Assembly (NCBI RefSeq): GCF_036323735.1
Contig: NC_086026.1
Location: 50,161,539-50,225,538, forward strand
DNA from: Rattus norvegicus
Lineage: Eukaryota > Chordata > Mammalia > Rodentia > Muridae
Direction: 5' to 3'
Length of the DNA: 64,000 nt
Position 1 is the stretch's first letter. Each line of letters starts with the position of its first letter. Positions 32,880 to 44,350 of this stretch are shown here, one piece after another. The notes below the pieces were generated by a model. That model did not search any database and was not told where the DNA came from. It was given only the letters and a program-made list of their open reading frames with translations. The position numbers and the translations under genes were made by a program.

Positions 32880-34150
32880 CTCCACTGGGCTTTTGTTTCA
32901 TATCAAGAACCAGCCATCTTCTATAATCAGGAAGGCTCTCAGCAGTGGGAACTGGGACAGCAACCCAGCCATAAACCCTTCAGTCTACAATATGATCTGC
33001 CTGCAAGATGTGCTGGGCTAACAGTGGAGCAGAGCTTGTGGGAGTGGCCAACCAAGGACTGGTCCAATTTGAGGCCCACACCAAGAGAGGGGAGCTCACA
33101 CCTGACACTGTGTAGATGAACAAGAACCAGAAGCTGGTCAGCCCAGAGACTCAAGATAAAACCAAATATGATTGGATTAAAAAAAAAGCCACTGAAATGA
33201 TTCCTAATGATGCTCTACTATACTCACAGATCGGTACCTAGCCCAGTTGTCATCAGAGGGGCATCATCCAGCAATTGATTGGAGCAGATGCAGAGACCCA
33301 CAGCCAAACAGTGGATGAAGCCAGGGAAACCCGAAAGAAGGAGAGGATGGATTCTAGGAGCCAGACGGGTCAGGGACACCAGGAGAACACAGTCCATAGA
33401 TCAATTAAACAGGGCTCAAAGGGGCTCACAGAGACTGAAGTGGCAATCACGGGACCTGCATGGGTCTGACCTAGGGTTTCTGCATATATGTTATGGCTAT
33501 TTAGCTTGGCATTTTTGTAGGACAGTCAATGGGAGTGGGGTTGTCTCTGACTCTTTTGCCTATGAGTGGGATCTTTTTATTTCTACCAGATTGCTGCATC
33601 CAGCCTTGATAACAGGATTTGTGCCTAGTCTTATTGCAATGTTATACTATGTTCAGTTCCCTGGAAGGCCGGCTTCTCCTCCTCCTCCTCCTCCTCCTCC
33701 TCCTCCTCCTCCTCCTCCTCCTCCTCCTCCTCCTCCTCCTCCTCTTCCTCCTCTTCCTCCTCTTCCTCCTCTTCCTCCTCTTCCTCCTCCTCCTTCTCCT
33801 CTTCCTCCTCCTCCTCCTCCTCTTCCTCCTCCTCCTCCTCTTCCTCTTCCTCCTTTTCCTCTTCCTCTTCCTCTTCCTCCTCTTCCTCTTCCTCCTCCTC
33901 TTCCTCCTCTTCCTCTTCCTCCTCTTCCTCTTCCTCCTCTTCCTCTTCCTCTTCCTCCTCTTCCTCTTCCTCCTCTTCCTCTTCCTCTTCCTCCTCCTCC
34001 TCCTCCTTCCTCTTCTTCTTCTTTAAAGGGAAATGGAGAAGTGTTTCTAGGAGACAGGGGAGGCAGGTGGAGAACTGGGAGAAGTGGAGGTAGGGAAAAC
34101 TATGATTGGGTGTAATGTATTTAAAGAATGAAAGTTAAAATAAAAAAATG
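32880..34150 (+). mobile_element. old rodent L1 3' UTR, 5'-truncated
   Basis: GGACTGGTCCAATTTGAGGC, GGGGAGCTCACACCTGACAC, AGGGCTCAAAGGGGCTCA and TGCCTATGAGTGGGATC follow the 3' end of rodent L1 (Lx-like). A 350-bp polypyrimidine tract sits inside, and the A-rich 3' end lies near 34130-34148. No ORF2 remains. The left boundary is uncertain. Confidence 0.75.
33676..34024 (+). repeat. polypyrimidine tract (TCC)n / (CTCTTC)n
   Basis: About 350 bases containing only C and T on this strand: a pure (CTC)n run first, then CTCTTCCTC variants, ending in CTTCTTCTTC. It gives long Leu- or Pro-repeat reading frames that are not genes. Confidence 0.97.
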
Positions 34151-34835
34151 TGTCTGAGTTGTACAGAACCTGTTAGAACAGCCATCAGAAAGCAGACTTA
34201 GAGCTCTAGTATGGAAGAGAACCTGTAAAGAAGACATTTCAAGCCTCAGGACACCCACACTTACTCTAAAAGACATTCATTCAGTCTGCCTGCGTCTCCT
34301 CCTGGCTAGCAGTGTCCAGCTGACTCAAAGTCTCTCTTATACATTCTTAATGTTTCCGTCTCAGGATTCCTCATCCATTCCCGCTGTGATACGCTGCTCC
34401 AGTTAGGTTCTGGTGACTACTGACTGCTTCCCCACCTATAAAATGCCAAGTTTCTTCCTTTCTGAATGGATGCAATTCAGTTTTTAAATATAGCTTTAAG
34501 GTTTTGTACTTACTTATCTTGCTAAATTTCTTGTGGTAGGTTGTGGAGTGTGGGGTGGCCATGTGTAAGAATGCAGGATGGTAGGGACTGGATCTGACAG
34601 GCTTGAGTTCAGATTCTCCCTCTGCTTCTTATGTTGACCAGTGGGGTCTAATGTTCAGTGGACGCTAAGAGGGAAATATGTTGACTATTATGTACTAACT
34701 AAACATTTGACAATGAAGACAGTCTCACCCCTCAGGATGGCATGTTTTAGCTCAAGAAAGATAAAAACACTGTTTCCTTGGCCTTGAGTATAACCTCATC
34801 TGCCTCTAATAAGTCCATGAAATAGCTATCAGAAT

Positions 34836-34838
<3 letters not shown>

Positions 34839-34901
<63 letters not shown>
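34839..34901 (+). repeat. (CA)n microsatellite
   Basis: Perfect run of about 31 units. Confidence 0.97.
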
Positions 34902-34902
<1 letters not shown>

Positions 34903-34964
34903 AGGAAAGGAAGATAGACAGTATGGAAACTTAAATAATTGAAAGTTGATCTGGGGCTGGTGAG

Positions 34965-35157
34965 CAGTGGTTCTCAGTCCTCCTAATACTGTGACCCTTT
35001 AATACAATTCTTCATGTTGAGGTGACCTCGCCAGCCACAAAATTCTTGTCATTGTTACTTCATAACTGTAATTTTGCTAGTCATTAATCATGACAAAAAT
35101 AGTTTTGGAGATAGAGGTTTGGCGAAGGGGTCATGACCCACAGGTTGAGAGCCACTG
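34965..35157 (+). mobile_element. URR1-type hAT transposon, apparently inside a SINE
   Basis: Ends CAGTGGTTCTCAG and GTTGAGAGCCACTG. The flanks GGGGCTGGTGAG and GGCTTAGAAGGTACC read like the two halves of a B3-type SINE head, so the element seems nested within a SINE. Confidence 0.85.
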
Positions 35158-35657
35158 GCTTAGAAGGTACCATTTGCTGTGCATATTTAACAAGCTTGTG
35201 TGTAAAGGCTGAAGGGGAAAATGACTGCCACATGTGCACTGTTGCATGCATGTGACATACTCATTCATCACACACATACACAATAACAATAATAATAATA
35301 TAATAATACATTTTTATAAAGTTGATCTTAAAGTGAGAAGAAAAGTAAAAAAAAACTGCTTGAATTTTTATTCCTAAAATACAGATGGAAAAAAGATGTA
35401 CTGTTCAGTTATGGCTGCCTTCTCCCTGGACACGGTCGTCACGTTTGAATGGATAACCTCCTCTGTAAGTGGATGACCTCACATCATGAAATAGCCTAAC
35501 CTTTAGAATGCTCAAAGAAGGCCAAGAACTACTCCCCAAAGTTGTACCAGGGCTCCCCTTATACAACTGTTCTCAGAAACACCCCGAATCACAAAATATT
35601 AGGTCTCGTAACAGTTAGGGCATCATTGCAAATGTTTCTGGTTTTGCTTTTTGCTTT

Positions 35658-35776
35658 TTTTTTTTTTTAAAGTTTTGAGACAGGGTCTTGCTATGTGGTA
35701 GGCCAGGCTGGCCTTCATCCTGCCGCCTCAGCCTCCAGAGCACTGGAATTCCAGGGATGTGTGTCCAGGCCTAGCT
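35658..35776 (-). mobile_element. B1 SINE
   Basis: Reverse B1 with T-rich head: TTTTGAGACAGGGTCTTGC, GGCCAGGCTGGCCTTCATCC, AGCACTGGAATTCCAGG. Confidence 0.85.
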
Positions 35777-36035
35777 ACCCTTACCATGATGTTAAACAGA
35801 AACCCGACTTCTTTAAAGGAAAAATCAACTCTGATGATAAATGAAGAGAAGGGAAAAATTCTAACTAAGGTGACTAAGCAGGCAAGGATACTCTTTAATT
35901 TCAAAGAGGCTTAACATGTCTTCCTGGGAGATGACCAATGGGATGTAGAGTCTCCAGCTTTTTGCAAAAGAGAAATGGAAAATGTGCTTTAGGTAATGGG
36001 GTTTATCATCACTAACATTAATTTTCTACTGACAA

Positions 36036-36364
36036 CTGTGATGGCTTGTATATATTCAGGCCAGGGAATGGCACTATTAGGAGGTGTGGCCTTGTTGGAG
36101 TAGGTGTGTCACTGTGGGTGTGGAATTTAATACCCTAGTTCTAGCTGCCTGGAAGCTAGTCTTCCACTAGCAGCCTTCAGACGAAGATGTAGAACTCTCA
36201 ACTCCTCCAGCACCATGCCTGCCTGGATTCTGCCATGCTCCCGCCCTGACAATAATGGACTGAACCTCTGAACCTATAAGCCAGCCCCCATTAATGTTGT
36301 CCTTACAAGAGTTGCTTTGGTCACGGTGTCTGTTCACAGCAGTAAAACCCTAACTAAGACAGCA
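36036..36364 (+). mobile_element. ~330-bp rodent interspersed repeat, copy 1
   Basis: From TGTGATGGCTTGTATATATTC to AACCCTAACTAAGACAG. It includes GGAGTGGCACTATT-like and GAGTAGGTGTGTCACTGTGG motifs and is closely related to 43353-43700 on the same strand. Family name not assigned. Confidence 0.75.
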
Positions 36365-37364
36365 ACCTTGCCTGCATAGTTCTGTCAAAAACCTCACATA
36401 TCGCTAATCAAGCATCGGCTGCTTCCTTTGCCAGGGAGCGAAGGACACACACTGTTTTTGTGCACAATGTTTTGGTGAAGCTTGGCTGAATCACCCCAGC
36501 GAGCTTGCTAGGCAGGTAAAACATACTTCTACATTAGCTCTTTGAAAGTGGAGCGGGACACAACCTCTGCCATCTATTTTTTCTCTTTCTTTCTTTCTTT
36601 CTTTTTTTTTTTGTGAGCCATTCTATTAATACCAATCAAATCGAGAAAATGATCAAATGAAATTGCATTTTGAGCATCGTAAGCTGTGTAATGTCTATTC
36701 TGTTAAATTGGGGCCTATAATTGCTTCTGTACTGAAAAGATACAACAAAGACAGCAATCATGGTATGTCATTATCCCAGACTAGAAAACCGGCCTTTGCG
36801 GGGAGGACTTCAAAGGCTTGTGGTTCTCAAATTGCATTTGGCTGCTGCTGTTGAAGCGCAGGCAATCTTGATTAGGTGTTTACACTGAGGTAAGGCGAAG
36901 AGCAGAGAGTCTGAGTGCTTGGGTCTAGAGCCATTAAAAAATTGTACATTATGTTCCTTGCTTTGAAGTGAGGGTTTGCAGGGAGGAAAGCAACTCAGAT
37001 TCGAGGACAGCTGAGCTAGACTGGGCTGCAGTTTCTCTCTCAAAGAAACACATCGGGGTTCTTAGAGAATCAGATGGCGCTGCAGAGAGCAGAACCAGGG
37101 CTTCACCCAGAGCCGTGTGACACAGAGGATCTGCATAACACACACCAACACATGCTTCATAAACACGCTAACATTAGAAAGTTCTCACTGCAGGCTGTGT
37201 CCCCCCACTATATCCTGCCCTTCTTACTGTCTCGTGTCATCTGCCACGGGAGCTTTATGAGTTGAGAAGGCTTTGCTGTGTGTGTCCCTAGTACTAGTGT
37301 GTACTAGCAACTAACCGCGTGCCCAAGTGTCAGATTAAAGGAATATGATATCATTGTATGTAAA

Positions 37365-37556
37365 TGTGTGTGAGTATGCATATGTGTGTGCATGCATACA
37401 TGTGTGATGTATATGCCACAGTGCACATGCTAAGGGCAGAGAACAACTTGAAGACTTTGTTCTTTCCGTTCACTACGTAGGCCCTGGGTGTCAAACTCAG
37501 GTTGTCAGGCTTGGCTGTAGGCCTCTTTACTGGCTGAGCTGTCTCACCAGCCCAGG
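37365..37556 (-). mobile_element. B3-type SINE
   Basis: TG/CATG-rich tail, AGGGCAGAGAACAACTTGAAG, GTGTCAAACTCAGGTTGTC, GCTGTCTCACCAGCCC. Confidence 0.85.
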
Positions 37557-37567
37557 TTCAAGGTCTT

Positions 37568-37572
37568 TCTTC

Positions 37573-37642
<70 letters not shown>

Positions 37643-37643
37643 G

Positions 37644-37674
<31 letters not shown>

Positions 37675-37719
37675 TTCTCTCTTTCTCTCTTTCTCTCTTT
37701 CTCTCTTTCTCTCTTTCTT
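37568..37719 (+). repeat. (TTTC)n-(TC)n-(TTTCTC)n tract
   Basis: About 18 TTTC units, then a short TC run, then TTTCTC units. It is a 150-base pure polypyrimidine with stepwise change of repeat unit. Confidence 0.96.
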
Positions 37720-38072
37720 GCTCTGATATATCAGCTACTTACATTCCCACTTCGGGCATAATCACTGGATCTAGTAAGGCCCTCGCTATTCACTTGGCTA
37801 ATGAGCGCTCGGCAGCACTGATCCTGGTACTTTTGCCCTGGGTTGTTTTACACCTGCTCACGTTTCTGTGGCCAGCGAAAAAAGACTGATTCAGATTCTA
37901 CTACTATGAGGTGACTTTGCTGACACCCAGCATGGCTGCTTAAATTATCAAAGGGTTTTGTGTTTTTCAGCTGCTTAGCGACAACACACGTGAAATGTTT
38001 GTACTCTGTTGCCTATCTCCATTCCTATAGAACGCCGAGACCATGTATGCTCAATATGAACTTGTTGTTCAA

Positions 38073-38078
<6 letters not shown>

Positions 38079-38114
<36 letters not shown>
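38079..38114 (+). repeat. (TG)n microsatellite
   Basis: About 18 units immediately before a reverse B1. Confidence 0.95.
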
Positions 38115-38117
<3 letters not shown>

Positions 38118-38255
38118 GTTTTTTTTTTTTTTTTTTTGAGCCAGGGTTTCTCTGTGTAGCTCTGGCTGTGCTGGAACTCACTATGTAGACCAGGCTGGCT
38201 CAAACTCAGAAATCCCCTGCCTCTGCCAGCCACCCCAAGTGCTGGGATCAAAGTG
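38115..38255 (-). mobile_element. B1 SINE
   Basis: Reverse B1 following a TG repeat: GAGCCAGGGTTTCTCTGTG, TATGTAGACCAGGCTGGCTC, CCAAGTGCTGGGATCAAAG. Confidence 0.93.
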
Positions 38256-38344
38256 GCAACATATATACATATGAGGAAGTTAGGACAGGGATTCAAACAG
38301 GGCACGAACCTGGAGGCAGGAGCTAATGCAGAGGCCATGGAAGG

Positions 38345-38570
38345 ATGCTGCTTATTGGCTTGCTTCCCCTGTCTTGCTCAGGCTGCTTTCTTATAGAATC
38401 CAGGACCACAAGCCTAGGGGATGGCACCACCCACTATGGGCTGGGTCCTCCTCCATCAATCACTAATTGAGAAAAATGCCTTACAGCTGGAACTTATGGA
38501 GCCATTTTCTCAATTGATATCCCCTCCTTTCAAATGACTCTGGCTTGTGTCAAGTTGCTATAAATCTAAT
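38345..38570 (-). mobile_element. rodent interspersed repeat, inverted copy
   Basis: Inverse complement of the 20650/32096 family: CTTTCTTATAGAATCCAGGA, ATCAATCACTAATTGAG, CTTGTGTCAAGTTGCTATAA. Confidence 0.68.
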
Positions 38571-40588
38571 CATCACACCCTTCTTTACTGAAGTTCCACA
38601 AGGCCTGAACAGAGGGGCCATGGCAGGGCTGTCATGTTGTACATACAGATCAGGGCACTTGTACTTCATAGTGGTTCTGAGTGTGCCTGGCATAGAGATG
38701 GCCACAAATAGAACTAGATGACAAATTCGACCCGAGTTGTTCCTAAGCTCACCCAGCTTCATTAGAATGGATACAGGCAGCTGTTTACACAGATTCCATA
38801 TCCATGGGATCCATCAGGCACTGGGGCTTGGCTTAGCTCTTCCGTAGTATGAGCTTAATCCCCAGTTTCTCAAAGAAAAACAAAACAACAAACAAAACCA
38901 ATCAAGTGTCCAACTGACAATGTGTTTTGTTTGTTTGTTCTGTTTAAAAACAAACCACAGTTCACCAGCACTGAGCATGTCCAGACTCAAGCCTCAACCC
39001 CATCACTCCCAGGATAATATGACATAATAGCTATTGTGAGTTGTGAAACGTAAGCAAGAGCTGACAGTTCACACGGTGAACATAGGAGTTACACAAATAC
39101 CACACCATTTGATGGAGGGACTTGAACTCATCAGATTTTAGTGTCTGACAAAGGCCCCCCATGGATATTGAGGGACAGTGAAGATTACCTAATTGTCCAG
39201 GCAGGTTTGTGGTTTATATCAAACCCAGGCAGCGAACTGCCAATAGAATGGTGTGGAGAGTGGGGCTTCATCTTCCCTCCCACTCTTGCTCACTGTGACC
39301 CCGGGTCCACAGGTCCTTCAGCCCCTCAACCTCTCATGGTTACCCCTCCCTATATATCATCTCCCCCAAATATGCATGTTTTCTCATGGCCTACATATCT
39401 TCAGAGAGTTGCCGTGTGACTTAGTTTAAATTGGAATTTCCCCCACCTTGGCAAAGCTGACGATATCCTTTCTGCTTCATTTCTCCCTCATTGCTAATAG
39501 ATGGCGTCTATTGTCCACCCCTTCTACATACACAGTCAGTCTCTGACTCCTTCCCCCTGTCCCTTTTCTCTTTTCTCCTCTTCTCACCATAACAGATCAG
39601 GTGGTGGCTCGAATGGTTTGGATTTGGGAGTGTTTCAGAGTTCGTGTCTGGGATTAGTGATTCTTAGTCTGGAGGCCAGTTTCTAGCAAGTTTGGGTTGT
39701 TTACGTATCTCATTCCTTCTCTTCCATAAGATTTCAGGAGGAGGCGTGCACACAGTAGCACGGCATGTGCACAGACTCACAGCAGCCTGGGTCATTTAAT
39801 CCAAATGACAAAAGTGTCAGGCACGTTGCTTCTGACTTTGACTCAAATTCATGCAATGAGCCCTATGATGTAAGACACCACAGGATTATCCAAAGTGATG
39901 GGGACATTTTGGAAAACTTAGAAGTGATAATCCTTAAAAATGATTAATTGTGTGAAATTTCCAGTTTTCCACTGAGCAGGCCTAAGCTACATGGGAAGTT
40001 TCCTTCTGCATGGATCCGTCTTCAGTCCCGTGGATTTAATGAAGTGTTGCTCTAGAGTGCTGAGCAGGGCCCATATGAAGGATGCCTCAGAAGTGTCTCA
40101 TATTGAAAAACCTATAAAGTTCAATTGGAATTACACAGTCATAAGTAAGTGCTCTTGTGTTGGTATAGGACAAAATAAGAAAATCTATCAATCAATGGAC
40201 AGCCCTGGAGTCCCTGCTGGGTGGCAGAATAACTTCTGCAAGCGCTGTGGAACCGGGTCTCAAAAGCGGTGCTGAACCAAACCATTCTGTAAGAGCGAAG
40301 TCCGTGCTTCCAACCAAGTGTAGTTATAAAAAGATGGTCATTACTTAAACAAGAGAAAGCTAGATCTTACAGACAACTCAAAGCGTCCCTCAATAGCAGC
40401 CACGGAAAAGAAGAGCAATTTATACTTGGATGGATACTTCTCAATAGGACATTGTAAGTTCATCTAAGCATTCAATAACAAATACGTCACATAGAGCCTA
40501 TGTGACATTAAAAGCTTCCATGTATGGAATGTCACTTGAACATACCAATAATCCTGAATCTGATGTAGAAAGTCAACATTTGTGCGTG

Positions 40589-40730
40589 TTTTTTTTTTTT
40601 TCCTTGAGTCATTGTCTCATGTAGCCCAGGTTGGACATGAGAGCTCAGGGTATCTGAGGATGGGCTTGAACTCTTGACTGCTTCTGCCTCCCAAGTGCTG
40701 GGGTAACAAGTGTGTACCACCATGGTGGAT
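40589..40730 (-). mobile_element. B1/B4-type SINE
   Basis: Reverse strand: T-rich head, CTCATGTAGCCCAGGTTGG, TGGGCTTGAACTCTTGACTG, CCAAGTGCTGGGGTAAC. Confidence 0.83.
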
Positions 40731-41032
40731 TTATGCAGAAGCAGGTGGATCTTTGTAAATTCAAGGCCAGTCAGGGTACTACAGTGAGGCACCAAATAAA
40801 CAAAAAGATAATAGAGAAACAATCAGAATTGTAGCCAAGCAGACCTCTTGAGAGGTCAGATTTGAGGAGGGGGGAACGTTGAAAGGATTATGACGCAAAA
40901 TTATAATTTAAAACCAAAGCGTTAAATACTGCGTATATGACCCAAAGTTATTCATAAGCTCCTTATCTTAAATTCAAAGCTCAATTACTAAAGAAATGTG
41001 CCAACTAGGTGGATATAAGATTGCAAGTTTCG

Positions 41033-41218
41033 AAGGCCGGTGACATGGCTTCGTGGTAAGGGTGCTTGTGGCCAAGCCTGACAACCCGAGTTTGATTCCC
41101 GGGACCCACACGGTGGAAGGCGAGAATCAAGTACCACAAGTTGATTTTTGACCTCCACACAATGCAGTGGCAACCACAGGCCAAATCAATCAAGCGATCA
41201 ATGGTAAACACAATAAAA
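41033..41218 (+). mobile_element. B3-type SINE
   Basis: Plus strand: GGCCGGTGACATGGCTTCG, GCTTGTGGCCAAGCCTGAC, CGAGTTTGATTCCCGGGACC, TTTTTGACCTCCACACAATG. Confidence 0.85.
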
Positions 41219-41739
41219 ATGGTAGCATTTTTCTAAGAGGACCAACTAAGAGTGACAGGCAGACTTGCCTTGCATATGAATGTCTTGATCTCAGGGGCTG
41301 GTTGTCTGGATGAAGTAAAATGTGGGGGAAGGGACATACCCCTCTCTCCACTTACTGGCCATAAAATGAGCTTCTCTGCTCTGCCTCACCTTCTCCGACA
41401 TGACAGACGGAAACTGGTTTCATAGAAACTTCCCTTAAAGCTGTTTTTCTCTGGGATATTTTGATGTACCACCACCAGCAGTTAAAAAAATGCTGGCTAA
41501 AGTGGATCCCCTCTATAGATGGTCTTCGAGTAGCAACACCACAGATGGCACATTATACACAATAGACATCTCACCACGTATGTCCTCTTGAGTCCCTTCT
41601 GCCACCTGAGATTCTATTTTTATTTCCTGGCGCTGTCGCTTGAGATAAGAAAAGACCCTTTAGGAGAGTCTATGCCTTGTGTAGTTTTCTTTCTTTTCCT
41701 ATAGTGAAAGGACTGTGTACACATGTACACACATGTACA

Positions 41740-41820
41740 CACATGCATACATATTTTGTTCATGTGTGTATGCAGGTGTGAATGTGGAGGCCAGAGGATA
41801 GCCTTGGATGTGTCCTTTCT
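41740..41820 (-). mobile_element. B3-type SINE fragment
   Basis: GTTCATGTGTGTATGCAGG and GGAGGCCAGAGGATAGCC are the tail half of a B3. A B1 follows directly. Confidence 0.65.
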
Positions 41821-41835
41821 TAGTCCCCTTCCCTT

Positions 41836-41975
41836 TTGTTTGTTTTTGTTTTGAGACAGGCTTTCTCTGTGTTGCCCTGAAACTCTGTAGACCAGACTGG
41901 CCTTGAACTCACAGAGATCTACCTGCCTCTGCCTCTGCCTCCTGAGTGCTGGGGATTGAAGGCACATGCCAGCTA
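41836..41975 (-). mobile_element. B1 SINE
   Basis: Reverse B1: TTTTGAGACAGGCTTTCTC, GTAGACCAGACTGGCCTTG, CTCCTGAGTGCTGGGG. Confidence 0.92.
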
Positions 41976-43194
41976 TTTTCTCTTTTCTCTTTCTTTTTTC
42001 TTTTCTTTTCTTTTTCTTTTAACAGGTTCTTTCACTGGCCTGGAAGGTCACCAATTAGGGTAAGCTAGCTGGCCAGTGAGCTGCAGGGATCCCCTATCTT
42101 CTCCTTTTCAGAACACAGTATCATCACCAGTCCTCCCCACCCCCAACAGGGGTTCTGGGGAATCAAATTTAGGTCCTCGCATTTGCTGGTTGAGCCATAC
42201 CCCTCCCCCCCATACCTTCCCTTTACTGCTGGTCCACCATATGTAAGGAGCTTTGTATAAAGTGATCGAATAGTCTTCCACTGTAGAAGTTGTTGACCCC
42301 ATAAGCAAGGTAAGCAAGGTAAGGTTTCAAGGAGTCACTTGCTCAAACAGCTATCAAGAACGTGTGCTGAGATTCAGGATGTAGCCCCTGATTCTGACTT
42401 CAGTTTTATGGCCTTATTCGACACTACCCAGCACCGCAGACTGTCTTGTTCTTCATGCAAGGGCACTGCTACAAGGTGGGGCAGGTCAACGCTCTTCCAA
42501 GATCTCTGATGTGTTTGTCTTTTGGATTCATTCTTTCGGGGCTCAGCCTCTCCACCAGACTACTTCTGTACATACTGCTTGTTTGGTTTTCTAAGAGATG
42601 TTTCCTGTTTCTGGGTCTGGGTCACATAGATGGAAAGCAGGCTCCTGGATAAATGGGGGATCTATATGCCTTATTTTCTGTTGCGTCCTGAGTAGAGAAA
42701 AGAGAACCTAGGACAGAGTTGGTGCTCAGTAACTACTCAGGACTGATTGGCCTGCTGTTGGCCCATAGATCTGGACAGTGGCTTCAGTTTGTGGTTTTAC
42801 ATAGTCCTGAGGACCACAGACAATTGATAACCCTGTATTTACAGTTTTAAATTACCTGTAATTTCTTTTCCTGATGTTGATAGGAAAGGGCCAAATCACA
42901 TGGATAAGGCACTTAGAGCTCTTCTGAACTCAGCCTAAACCTCACCTTCATCTTCAAAGTCTATTGAAATCAAGATAGAAGGACAGTTTCAGAACACAAT
43001 TCCCGTTAATGGTAGGCCATAAATTTGACTCATATGCTAAAGAGTTTCAAATACTGCAGACTCCGGAATAAGAGTCAGTGGATTCCGGCTGAGCAGAGAC
43101 TGTATGGTGACGCTCAGGTGCCCTCTAGTGTGTGCTGCTTTTCCCATTGGTTCCTGGCATCACACACCCTGTGCCTAAACCCATATTAAAGAGT

Positions 43195-43335
43195 ATGTGC
43201 ACACCTTTAATCCCAGCACTCGAGAAGCAGAGGCTGGCCGGCTGAGTTCAAGACCAGCCTGCTCTATAGGTCAGGTGCTAGCACAGCCAAGGGTGCATAA
43301 TAGAAAAACCCTGTCTCACAAAAGGAAGGAGGGAG
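43195..43335 (+). mobile_element. B1 SINE
   Basis: Plus B1: ACACCTTTAATCCCAGCACT, GAGTTCAAGACCAGCCTGC, AAAACCCTGTCTCACAAAAG. Confidence 0.93.
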
Positions 43336-43352
43336 GAAGAAAGTATGTGGGT

Positions 43353-43700
43353 GTGATGGTTTGTATATGCTCCGCCCAGGGAGTGGCACTATTGAAGGTG
43401 TGACCCTGTTGAAGTAGGCGTGGCCCTGTTGGAGTAGGTGTGTCACTGTGGATGTGGGCTTAAGACCCTCACCCTAGCTGCCTGGAAGCCAGTCTTCTCC
43501 TAGCAGCCTTCAGATGAAGATGTAGAACTCTCAGCTCCTCCTGTGCTATGCCTGCCTGGTTGCTGCCATGTTCCTGCCTTGATGATACTGGACTGAGCCT
43601 CTGAACCTGCAAGCCAACCCTAGTTGAAATGTTGTCCTTAATAAACTTGCCTTGGTTATGGTGTCTGCTCACAGTAGTAAGACCCTGATTAAGACAATGG
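43353..43700 (+). mobile_element. ~330-bp rodent interspersed repeat, copy 2
   Basis: From GTGTGATGGTTTGTATATGC to CCTGATTAAGACAATGG. It shares with copy 1 CAGCCTTCAGATGAAGATGT-like and GCTGCCTGGAAGCCAG-like blocks. The unit GTTG(A/G)AGTAGG is locally doubled. Confidence 0.75.
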
Positions 43701-43870
43701 GAATGTGTACCAACAGTTCTATGAAAAGAATGGCGGGAAAGACCACAGGGAAACTGAAGTTAAGGCTTGTGGTTCCATTCTGAACCATGTGCAGGCAACT
43801 TAGGTGACTGTATGCAGGAAAGAACTTAATCAAAGTTAACTCAAAGCTAATATTGTAAGTGACCCTTACC

Positions 43871-43872
<2 letters not shown>

Positions 43873-43916
<44 letters not shown>
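43873..43916 (+). repeat. (CA)n microsatellite
   Basis: About 21 units between CTAA and CCTTGAG. Confidence 0.96.
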
Positions 43917-43917
<1 letters not shown>

Positions 43918-43920
<3 letters not shown>

Positions 43921-44125
43921 GAGAACAGATCCCATGTATCCCAGGTTGGCCTCCAGTTGCTAGGTAACTAACAAAGACCCTGAACTTCTGGTACTCCTGT
44001 CTCCACTGTCCACTTGCTAGGATAACAATCGTGTGCTACCAGGTCTGGTCAAAATGGTGCCAGGGGATCAAACCCGGGGCTTTGTGTGTGCCAGGCCAGA
44101 CTTGGCTAGCTGACCCACAGTCCTC
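43918..44125 (-). mobile_element. B1/B4-type SINE beside CA repeat
   Basis: Reverse strand, diverged: CATGTATCCCAGGTTGGCC, CTAGGATAACAATCGTGTGC, then GGGGATCAAACCCGGGGC. Confidence 0.7.
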
Positions 44126-44221
44126 AGCCTCCCCTGACCCTCATTGTTGCTATTTTTTAATTTAGATTTTTAAAAATATGATAATTATAGTATAGAGATA
44201 TGGTTTAAAACCAATGGACAT

Positions 44222-44350
44222 AGCCTGGTGTGGCGGTCCATGACTTTAATTCCAGCTCTCCAGGGGCAGAGGCAAGCAGATCTCTGCGAGTCCCAGGGCA
44301 GCTAGGGTTATGAACTAGGTTGTGAGGCCCTGCCTCAAAACAAATAAACA
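44222..44350 (+). mobile_element. B1 SINE
   Basis: Plus B1: AGCCTGGTGTGGCGGTCC, GGGGCAGAGGCAAGCAGATC, GAGGCCCTGCCTCAAAACA. Confidence 0.88.

Noticed and set aside
33279..34115. 278-codon and overlapping 135-codon plus-strand frames rich in Pro or Leu
   Set aside because: They arise from the triplet-like polypyrimidine tract and L1 3' UTR; no start context, splice context or family resemblance.
37568..38180. Possible CRISPR-like or satellite array from regular repeats
   Set aside because: Simple microsatellites with no unique spacers; eukaryotic context.
39141..40275. 92- and 94-codon plus-strand frames in repeat-poor intron sequence
   Set aside because: No recognisable domain, no matching splice sites, and they are antisense within the large Jhy intron.
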